A DNA stretch of 55,435 bases from an uncultured Ruminococcus sp. (GTDB lineage Bacteria; Bacillota; Clostridia; Oscillospirales; Ruminococcaceae), in assembly GCA_902780505.1 (NCBI GenBank), contig CACZFN010000030.1, positions 1 to 55,435 on the forward strand, written 5' to 3'. Below the pieces are notes generated by a model that saw only the letters and a program-made list of their open reading frames with translations, searched no databases and had not been told where the DNA came from. The position numbers and the translations under genes are program-made. This document shows positions 25,598-31,248 of this stretch, one piece after another; positions within the stretch are counted from its first letter, which is position 1, and each line of letters opens with the position of its first letter.

Positions 25598-25628
25598 CAA
25601 GCCGTCCGGTATGGGCGGCTTGTTTTTT
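25598..25628 (+). terminator. Terminator after the SASP gene
   Basis: CAAGCCGTCC (25598-25607) pairs with GGGCGGCTTG (25613-25622; one mismatch), followed by TTTTTTG. Confidence 0.88.
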
Positions 25629-25890
25629 GTATTATGGTTATTTCTGTGATCCTGTACGTCTGTTATTAAGATGACCGGTGTTACAATGCTTTACAGAAGT
25701 CTTTGCATTCATAAGCATTAACAATGGGCATTTTTGAAATCATTTCATATCGTAAGCAAAATGCAACAGCGTTTACGTCCGGGACAGGATCTATCACAGC
25801 ACACATCAAGATGCTTTCTGAAGCGGACAAAAATATTAGATAAAAAAACGTGACAAACTTTGTGTAAAATCACGAAGCGAAATGTGCCGG
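25629..25890. other. Non-coding stretch before the peptide island
   Basis: I see no gene, terminator or strong hairpin here. It is A/T-rich and leads into the regulated promoter of the first precursor gene. Confidence 0.4.
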
Positions 25891-25926
25891 TTTGTTGCAC
25901 ATTTGTTGCGGGGGGTGTGTTATAAT
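25891..25926 (+). promoter_or_regulatory. Regulated promoter of precursor 1 (TTTGTTGC box)
   Basis: TTTGTTGC (25891-25898), ACA, TTTGTTGC (25902-25909), then TATAAT at 25921-25926. The direct repeat has an 11-bp period and starts 30 nt before the -10 box. There is no -35 consensus. The same architecture recurs at 26387 and, on minus, at 31150. Confidence 0.75.
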
Positions 25927-25993
25927 GTGTTTGTAAGCTAAAGGCGGCGCCCGGCTGCCTGTTTGCGTAATAAATTATAAGGAGGAAAACACT

Positions 25994-26212
25994 ATGAACG
26001 AAAATTTTGAAAAGTACATTAAGGACTTATCCCCGGAATTGCAGGAAAAGGCAAGGGAGTGCAAGACAAAGGAAGAACTTAATGCTTTTATAGCGGAAAA
26101 TGATCTCGAACTGCCCGAGGAGGCACTTGAAATGGTAGCAGGCGGCGGCTGTATCACATCAACTGAGATCCCTGATGATCAGCGAAATAATCACCTTTAT
26201 CTACAAAAATAA
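25994..26212 (+). CDS. Nif11-like leader RiPP precursor 1
   Basis: This 72-residue peptide has a Nif11-like leader (1-51): FEKYIKDLSPELQEKARE, KTKEELNAFIAEND, and ELPEEALEMVAGG. The predicted core after Gly-Gly starts GCITSTEIPDDQ and ends HLYLQK, with one Cys. AAGGAGG lies 8 nt before the ATG, and the leader RNA before it is nearly identical to that of precursor 2. The core is hydrophilic and unlike those of its neighbours. A second core-like sequence lies directly behind the stop, hinting at core replacement. Confidence 0.75.
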   Translation: MNENFEKYIKDLSPELQEKARECKTKEELNAFIAENDLELPEEALEMVAGGGCITSTEIPDDQRNNHLYLQK

Positions 26213-26213
26213 G

Positions 26214-26279
26214 GGCGGCGGCTGTTTATGCATTATCTGTAAAAGATATATGGAGCAGTCCGAATTGGAATCAGTATAG
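26214..26279 (+). pseudogene. Relic RiPP core sequence
   Basis: Two bases after the precursor 1 stop, GGCGGCGGCTGT repeats the Gly-Gly-Cys junction of precursor 1 (26141-26152). Read from 26214 it encodes GGGCLCIICKRYMEQ, then SELESV and TAG. There is no leader, start codon or ribosome binding site. The CxCxxC pattern looks like a displaced core. The frame differs from that of precursor 1. Confidence 0.5.
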
Positions 26280-26386
26280 TAACTGCATGAGAATTCTCTC
26301 TCATCACAGCGAGGAATGAAAATTCGTCGTTATACACAAACGATCATCAAAAAGTTTATTTATTATGTTTGATAAAAAACGGGCGG
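26280..26386. other. Short intergenic stretch between precursors 1 and 2
   Basis: No gene. It contains weak hairpins (GAATT...AATTC at about 26293-26325; ATCAAA/TTTGAT at about 26346-26374 followed by A-rich sequence), neither a convincing terminator. Confidence 0.35.
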
Positions 26387-26422
26387 TTTGTTGCACATTT
26401 GTAGCAGATGATGTGCTATAAT
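26387..26422 (+). promoter_or_regulatory. Regulated promoter of precursor 2 (TTTGTTGC box)
   Basis: TTTGTTGC (26387-26394), ACA, TTTGTAGC (26398-26405), TATAAT at 26417-26422. It has the same 11-bp period and 30-nt spacing as the precursor 1 promoter. The transcribed leader to the ATG is also nearly identical. Confidence 0.75.
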
Positions 26423-26489
26423 GTGTTTGTAAGCTAAAGGCGGCGTCCGTCTGCCTGTTTGCGTAATAAATTATAAGGAGGAAAACACT

Positions 26490-26744
26490 ATGAACGAAAA
26501 TTTTGAAAAGTACATCGAGGGCTTATCCCCCGAATTACAGGAAAAGGCAAGGGCTTGCAAGACAAAGGAAGAACTTAACGCCTTTATCGCCGATAATGAC
26601 CTCGAACTGCCCGAGGAGGCACTTGAAATGGTAGCAGGCGGCTGCGGAACTCCTCTCAAATGTGATAGATGCGGAGCAGTAATGGACCACCTATACAACT
26701 CTTTCTGGAAATGCCCCAAATGCGGGTATTCAAAAACGGGGTAA
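26490..26744 (+). CDS. Nif11-like leader precursor 2 with zinc-ribbon core
   Basis: This 84-residue peptide has leader 1-51 ending ELPEEALEMVAGG, then a core CGTPLKCDRCGAV...KCPKCGYSKTG. The core has C52, C58-x2-C61 and C75-x2-C78, the spacing of a zinc ribbon, with the typical glycine after each CxxC. A metal-binding mature segment behind a RiPP-type leader is unusual. The core DNA (26637-26736) is identical to that in precursor 3. Transcription is predicted from the TTTGTTGC-type promoter. Confidence 0.75.
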   Translation: MNENFEKYIEGLSPELQEKARACKTKEELNAFIADNDLELPEEALEMVAGGCGTPLKCDRCGAVMDHLYNSFWKCPKCGYSKTG

Positions 26745-26751
26745 TATACTA

Positions 26752-26802
26752 ATGAATGCATTTATTGCAGAGAACGATCAGGAGATCCACGAGGAGGTAT
26801 AA
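26752..26802 (+). pseudogene. Truncated leader relic
   Basis: A 16-codon frame reads MNAFIAENDQEIHEEV and stops. It corresponds to LNAFIAEND-LELPEEALEMV of the intact leaders and lacks both ends. Its 3' end (GAGGAGG at 26791-26797) now serves as the ribosome binding site of precursor 3, 7 nt before ATG 26805. Confidence 0.6.
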
Positions 26803-26804
26803 CC

Positions 26805-27296
26805 ATGAACGCAAACTTTGAAAAGTACATTGAGTGTCTTTCCCCCGAAATGCAGGAAAAGGCACGTCAGTGCAAGACAAAGGAAGAGCTTAATGCTTTT
26901 ATAACGGAAAATAACTTAGAGCTGCCCGAGGAGGCTTTGGAGCTTGTTTCGGGCGGCTGCGGAACTCCTCTCAAATGTGATAGATGCGGAGCAGTAATGG
27001 ACCACCTATACAACTCTTTCTGGAAATGCCCCAAATGCGGGTATTCAAAAATGAACGCAAACTTTGAAAAGTACATCGAGGGGTTAAGCCACGAAATGCA
27101 GGAAAAGGCAAGGGAATGCAAGACAAAGGAAGAACTTAACGCTTTTATAGCCGAGAACGATCTTGAGATTCCCGAGGAGGCTTTGGAGCTTGTTTCGGGC
27201 GGGTGCGGAACATCTACGCCCCCTGACAATGATGATAATACGATATCTATAAATGTCAACGGCAACAATCCTAATATCGGAGTAGATAATAAATAA
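26805..27296 (+). CDS. Tandem fused RiPP precursor 3 (leader-core-leader-core)
   Basis: This 163-residue protein is built of two complete precursors in one frame. Leader A is 1-51 (ELPEEALELVSGG), followed by zinc-ribbon core A 52-82, DNA-identical to the core of precursor 2. Leader B starts at Met83 (MNANFEKYIEGL) and ends EIPEEALELVSGG at 133. Core B is CGTSTPPDNDDNTISIN to VDNK, Asn/Asp-rich and with one Cys. The joint is SK-MNANF with no linker. It may be cut at two Gly-Gly sites, or be a recent recombination product. It has no promoter of its own and probably reads from the precursor 2 promoter. Confidence 0.75.
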   Translation: MNANFEKYIECLSPEMQEKARQCKTKEELNAFITENNLELPEEALELVSGGCGTPLKCDRCGAVMDHLYNSFWKCPKCGYSKMNANFEKYIEGLSHEMQEKARECKTKEELNAFIAENDLEIPEEALELVSGGCGTSTPPDNDDNTISINVNGNNPNIGVDNK

Positions 27297-27482
27297 TATG
27301 GTTATATACTTGACACACCACGATTTTGACTGCAAATAATGCTAATGCTTTCAGCGGTTTGCCATAGCCTCCTCCCATTCGTAAGGGGAGGAGGCTGGGG
27401 TTGGGGTGTCCCTACCGCCAAACACGCTGTATTAGGGCTATCAAACGTTGGTGTATTAATGGGATAACCATATGATTATTTA
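27290..27482. mobile_element. MITE-like element with about 45-bp imperfect terminal inverted repeats
   Basis: The left end TAAATAAT (27290-27297) and the right end ATTATTTA (27475-27482) are complementary. The arms continue with ATATGGTTAT / ATAACCATAT and further imperfect pairing, for example ACACACCA against TGGTGTAT. The centre carries a strong hairpin AGCCTCCTCCC...GGGGAGGAGGCT (about 27366-27396). No gene lies inside. It sits between precursor 3, whose stop codon it overlaps, and the radical SAM gene, and could insulate or terminate transcription. Confidence 0.55.
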
Positions 27483-27516
27483 AGAGTATCGTAAACAGAT
27501 ATAATGGGGGATAATA

Positions 27517-28914
27517 ATGTATTACAGACTATCTGACAACATAGCGCTGCGAAGCTGGCAGTTCGTGCCGAGGGCGTATTATATTAAAAATGATCCCTAC
27601 GCAAAGGGGCTTTCAGAGGAGGACTTTGAGCTTCTTCTCAGATGCGACGGTATGCATGATATCGGGCCGGCTGCAGAGCTTGATACACTGAAGCTGCGCG
27701 GACTTATCGAGGAATGTGAAAAGGGTGATAAGCCGTCGGAGTGGTCATCATATAAGTCATATGAACACAGGTACTTCCCGAAGATGAACTTTATGATAAC
27801 GGGCAAGTGCAATTATAACTGCCTGCACTGCTTCAATGCGGCAGACAATGCCCCGATAATGACCGAATGGACTTATGAACAGGCTCTTGACCTGCTCGAT
27901 CAGGCACGTGACTGCGGTGTTTTGGCGTTTACCATAACAGGCGGTGAACCTATGCTGCACCCGCATTTTATGGATATTGTCAAAGCTGTATATGACCGCG
28001 GGATGTTTATTGAGGAACTTAATACGAACGGCTATTTCATTACGCAGGAAAAGCTTGACAGAATGAAAGAGCTGGGGTGTTTTCCTTATATCAAGATATC
28101 ATTTGACGGCCTTGGCTGCCATGACTGGATGCGCGACAGAAAAGGCGCTGAGGAAAAGACGCTTGCTGCAATGGAACTGTGCGTAAAAAACGGCTTCCGT
28201 GTCATGGCACAGACACAGGTGCATAAGAGAAACCTGCACACACTTATCCCCACAGCAAAAAAACTTGACAGCATAGGTGTGAACACTATGCGCCTGATAC
28301 GCACGACTGAGGTATCACGCTGGCTGGAAAACGCTCCTGACAGCTGTCTGCCCATTGAGGACTATTTTGCGGCTATGCTTGATTTTATGAAGGAGTATAA
28401 AACGCTCGGCCTTGATATGGATATAATCATATGGCAGTTTATGAAGGCATATCCGGGGCAGAAAAGCTATTCCCTTGATACTGTTCTTTGTGCAAGCGGC
28501 GAAATGAAGCCGACTGATCCTGTATGCAAGGGCAACAGGGGCATGATAGGTGTGACGTCAGGCGGGGATATAGTCCCATGCCTGCAAATGTCCGGCTATT
28601 TTGAGGAACACGGCATACATATGGGAAACCTCCACAAGACACCGCTTAAAGAGCTTTTAAGCGGGGGGGATTATATGAAGACGGTCTGTACAAATCTTCA
28701 CAAATTTGCAAAGGCAAATGAAAAATGTGCCAAGTGCAGGTATTTCAGATACTGCAACGGCGGCTGCCCTGCGCTCGGTCGTCTTTTCACGGGCGACAGG
28801 AACGGTTCAGATCTTTCAAAATGTATTTACTATGAAAAAGGCTGGTATCAGAAAACCACAAAGGCTATGGAGGGCTGGACTAACCTTACGGCGATAAGAG
28901 AACTGGACGGATGA
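27517..28914 (+). CDS. Radical SAM/SPASM RiPP maturase
   Basis: This 465-residue enzyme has an N-terminal region (1-90) resembling the small winged-helix portion seen in RiPP maturases and a radical SAM core with C98-x3-C102-x2-C105 (CNYNCLHC). ITGGEPMLHP and LNTNG follow. The C-terminal SPASM region holds many cysteines (VLCASGE, DPVCKG, IVPCLQ, CTNLHKF, KCAKCRYFRYCNGGC, LSKC) for auxiliary Fe-S clusters. Such proteins install thioether, epimer or C-C links in precursor peptides. GGGGGA precedes the ATG by 7 nt; TATAAT at about 27494 is a possible -10 box. Likely substrates are the GG-leader peptides upstream. Confidence 0.88.
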   Translation: MYYRLSDNIALRSWQFVPRAYYIKNDPYAKGLSEEDFELLLRCDGMHDIGPAAELDTLKLRGLIEECEKGDKPSEWSSYKSYEHRYFPKMNFMITGKCNYNCLHCFNAADNAPIMTEWTYEQALDLLDQARDCGVLAFTITGGEPMLHPHFMDIVKAVYDRGMFIEELNTNGYFITQEKLDRMKELGCFPYIKISFDGLGCHDWMRDRKGAEEKTLAAMELCVKNGFRVMAQTQVHKRNLHTLIPTAKKLDSIGVNTMRLIRTTEVSRWLENAPDSCLPIEDYFAAMLDFMKEYKTLGLDMDIIIWQFMKAYPGQKSYSLDTVLCASGEMKPTDPVCKGNRGMIGVTSGGDIVPCLQMSGYFEEHGIHMGNLHKTPLKELLSGGDYMKTVCTNLHKFAKANEKCAKCRYFRYCNGGCPALGRLFTGDRNGSDLSKCIYYEKGWYQKTTKAMEGWTNLTAIRELDG

Positions 28915-28977
28915 TCGGTGCTGCATAAATACCATTTGTGCAGCGGGCGGAAATTATATATTTAGCAGGTGTGGATT

Positions 28978-29829
28978 ATGGATATTAACAGCTTGACAGC
29001 AAAGTATGAGCTGAGTGATAATGAAGCAAAAGAGCTTGAGGGATACATTGCAAACCGCTTTGAAGGAATAGAGCCGCATAAGTGCGAAACTTTTGAGTTT
29101 ATAGGCGTGTGGAAAAAGCTTGCGGCACTTGGCGGTATTATCGGTGCAGCTGAGGTCATAAATAAAAAGCTTACCGCTAAGCTGCCGATAGATTTTAAAA
29201 ACCCTGACGGTATAAAGCTTGAGATCTATGATTCGCTTGCGGGTGAGATACCGATAATATACGCCGATGATCCGCAGGATTTTGAATCTCTCGTTGTGAA
29301 TATCGTATACAAGGGCAGGCGTCCTGAAAATATCGGGCAGACGGGGGCTTCGTTTATTTCGGGAAATACAACGCGCCTTATCATTCTTTCCTCAAAGCCA
29401 TACAGCAATGTGCCCGCCTGTGAGCTTTCACTTGATGAAAAAGACTGGGCACGCAGATCAATGCTTATACGCCGCAGTCACGAGTGTACACACTATTACA
29501 CAAAGCAGGCTTTCGGCATTTCAAACAATATCCTGCATGATGAACTTATGGCTGATTTTATCGGGCTGTATGACACATTCGGCTTTTATAAGGCAGAGTG
29601 GTTTCTGCGCTTTATGGGTGTCATAGAGGGCAGCGGCGGCAGGATGGCGGTCTATACAAGCGGCCTTTCTGTTAGTGTCACAAATGCTGTTGCAGAGCTT
29701 TTGACGGCGGCAGCATACGGGCTTGAAAAATGGTCGGAGAGTGAACAGTTCAGTGTACTTTCTCAGGCCGGGCGTATAAACGAAATGTGCAGACTCGGCA
29801 TTACCGGAATGGATGGGCTTGTGAACTAA
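28978..29829 (+). CDS. Protein with HExxH zinc-metalloprotease-like motif
   Basis: I do not recognise the family of this 283-residue protein. It contains RRSHECTHYYTKQAF (H168-E169-C-T-H172) followed by HDELMADFIGLY, where E189 is placed like the third zinc ligand of gluzincins. No signal peptide is present, and one modest hydrophobic patch (AALGGIIGAAEVI) lies near residue 50. It follows the radical SAM gene in the same direction, 63 bp on, with AGGTG 6 nt before ATG 28978. A role in cutting leader peptides at Gly-Gly is an inference; it could also bind metal for another purpose. Confidence 0.65.
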   Translation: MDINSLTAKYELSDNEAKELEGYIANRFEGIEPHKCETFEFIGVWKKLAALGGIIGAAEVINKKLTAKLPIDFKNPDGIKLEIYDSLAGEIPIIYADDPQDFESLVVNIVYKGRRPENIGQTGASFISGNTTRLIILSSKPYSNVPACELSLDEKDWARRSMLIRRSHECTHYYTKQAFGISNNILHDELMADFIGLYDTFGFYKAEWFLRFMGVIEGSGGRMAVYTSGLSVSVTNAVAELLTAAAYGLEKWSESEQFSVLSQAGRINEMCRLGITGMDGLVN

Positions 29830-29926
29830 TAACAATTGGCAGGCGGCATACTGTCTGACATTTTTAGATTATAAAGCTATGGTGCTTTAATTATAATTTT
29901 TTATATTTTACAGGAGAATACTGATA

Positions 29927-30160
29927 ATGAACGAAGACAGAGAACTTGAACTTGACGAGCTTGAAAGCGTTTCGGGCGGAGTGACTTTATTAGGTGATGA
30001 CAGCATTATCGCTTACTGCTCTAAATGTTGAAGAAAGCTTTTAGACCACGGTGCTGTAAGGACGGGTGACGGCGGCACAACCAACATTTTTGAGTGCACG
30101 AACAAAAAATGCACCGAATACGGCAAAAAGAAAAACAACCTTCAGGTAAGGTGGCCGTAA
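29927..30160 (+). pseudogene. GG-leader peptide gene with zinc-ribbon tail, interrupted by in-frame UGA
   Basis: AGGAG lies 9 nt before ATG 29927. The frame encodes MNEDRELELDELESVSGG, a compact double-glycine leader, then VTLLGDDSIIAYCSKC and TGA (30029-30031). The same frame continues RKLLDHGAVRTGDGG, TTNIFECTNKKCTEYG and ends LQVRWP-TAA at 30158. With Gly in place of the stop it gives CSKCGRKLL...CTNKKC, a zinc ribbon. GGA to TGA is one base change. Options are a fresh nonsense mutation, a truncated 34-residue peptide as the true product, or readthrough. No obvious selenocysteine element follows. Confidence 0.6.
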
Positions 30161-30174
30161 AGGAAGGAATAAGC

Positions 30175-30723
30175 ATGATATTATATGTAAACTGCTGTGT
30201 GCGAAGCGATTCTCGCACACACCGCCTTGCAAGGGCTGTACTTGACAAAATGGGCGGGAAGTACACCGAGCTTTACCTTCCCGAGGAGGGACTTGCCCCG
30301 CTTAGCGAGCAGACTCTTGACAAACGCACAAAGCTGATTGAAAAGGGGGAGCTAAACGACGATATGTTTTACTATGCACACCAGTTTGCAAATGCTGACA
30401 GGATAGTGATATCAGCGCCGTTTTGGGACGGCTCTTTCCCGTCCGTACTAAAGGTATACCTTGAAAACATCTACGCTGTGGGGATAGTTTCACGGTATGA
30501 TGAAAACGGTGTGCCTGTAGGAATGTGCAAAGCAAGTGAGCTTGTTTATGTAACAACAGCGGGCGGTGAATATATCCCCGATTTCAGCTATGATTATATC
30601 AAGGCGCTTTCACAGGGGTGCTTCGGGATAAAGAATACCCGCCTTGTAATGGCGCAAGTGCTTGATATAGCAGGCAATGATGCAGAAGCAATATTAACTA
30701 ACGCTATAGCACAAATAAAATAG
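30175..30723 (+). CDS. Flavodoxin-fold NAD(P)H:FMN/quinone oxidoreductase (azoreductase-like)
   Basis: This 182-residue protein has a flavodoxin-like fold: MILYVNCCVRSDSRTHRLARAVL (phosphate-binding loop), ADRIVISAPFWDGSFPSVLKVYLENI (FMN site and dimer contact) and VYVTTAGGEY. It fits FMN-dependent azoreductase/NQO relatives. ATG 30175 follows AAGGAAGG, 14 bp after the UGA-interrupted peptide gene. It might supply electrons or be an unrelated neighbour of the peptide island. Confidence 0.8.
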   Translation: MILYVNCCVRSDSRTHRLARAVLDKMGGKYTELYLPEEGLAPLSEQTLDKRTKLIEKGELNDDMFYYAHQFANADRIVISAPFWDGSFPSVLKVYLENIYAVGIVSRYDENGVPVGMCKASELVYVTTAGGEYIPDFSYDYIKALSQGCFGIKNTRLVMAQVLDIAGNDAEAILTNAIAQIK

Positions 30724-30744
30724 AAGCACAATGCTTAATGCAAA

Positions 30745-30787
30745 AAAGGTATCACTCACATTTTTTGAAGCGATACCTTTATTATTA
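30745..30787. terminator. Terminator after the reductase gene
   Basis: AAAGGTATC (30745-30753) pairs with GATACCTTT (30772-30780), flanked by an A-run on the left and ATTATTATT on the right. It could work in both directions. Confidence 0.7.
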
Positions 30788-30845
30788 TTTATGGTGGCGC
30801 ACATGGTTTTTAAAGCCATAGCCATTTACTGTAAGGCACATGACG

Positions 30846-31082
30846 TTATCGCTGTGTGTGTTTGTTATCCATATCTGTGATTATAGGATTGGGCTTTGGT
30901 ATAATACTGCCGCAGATATTGAAATAACCGCCCGCCACCATTTCAAGTGCTTCTTCGGGGAGTTCTATATCATTTTCAGCTATAAATGCCGAAAGCTCTT
31001 TCAAGTCTTTGCATTGTCTTGCCCCATCCTGAAATTCTTCAGGCAGATCATCTATGTATCTTTCTATTGTGCTGTCAAACAT
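30846..31082 (-). CDS. Nif11-like leader RiPP precursor 4
   Basis: This 78-residue peptide has leader IERYIDDLPEEFQDGARQ, LKELSAFIAENDIELPEEALEMVAGG (ends at residue 52). Its core is YFNICGSIIPKPNPI followed by TDMDNKHTQR, with one Cys and a Pro-rich stretch. The N-terminus MFDST is diverged from the MNENF/MNANF of the other three. AAGGGGG precedes the ATG at 31082. It is convergent with the rest of the island but has the same promoter box, which binds it to the same regulon. Confidence 0.75.
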   Translation of the reverse strand: MFDSTIERYIDDLPEEFQDGARQCKDLKELSAFIAENDIELPEEALEMVAGGYFNICGSIIPKPNPIITDMDNKHTQR

Positions 31083-31114
31083 AATATGCCCCCTTTTTGT
31101 TATTGTCCGGTTTT

Positions 31115-31150
31115 ATTATAACACATCACCTGCAACAGATGTGCAACAAA
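31115..31150 (-). promoter_or_regulatory. Regulated promoter of precursor 4 (TTTGTTGC box)
   Basis: On minus, TTTGTTGC begins at 31150, followed by ACA and TCTGTTGC, with TATAAT at 31120-31115. The first repeat starts 30 nt before the -10 box, exactly as at 25891 and 26387. Confidence 0.75.
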
Positions 31151-31248
31151 TCGGGGTTTTTTGCTTCGTTATTATTCACGAATTTTTTTACTGTTTTTTG
31201 TAAATTTCGCTGTATGGTTTCAGACACCTCGTAATTCAGGTAAAAAAC

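Noticed and set aside
26867-27268. 133-residue minus-strand frame across precursor 3
   Set aside because: It is the antisense shadow of the repeated leader and core sequences; it has no ribosome binding site.
29927-30160. Selenoprotein reading of the in-frame UGA
   Set aside because: The UGA sits where zinc ribbons carry glycine and no clear selenocysteine insertion hairpin follows; a GGA to TGA change is simpler.
30094-30174. N-terminal extension of the flavodoxin-fold reductase
   Set aside because: These codons overlap the end of the UGA-interrupted peptide gene in another frame; ATG 30175 has its own ribosome binding site and starts the fold.
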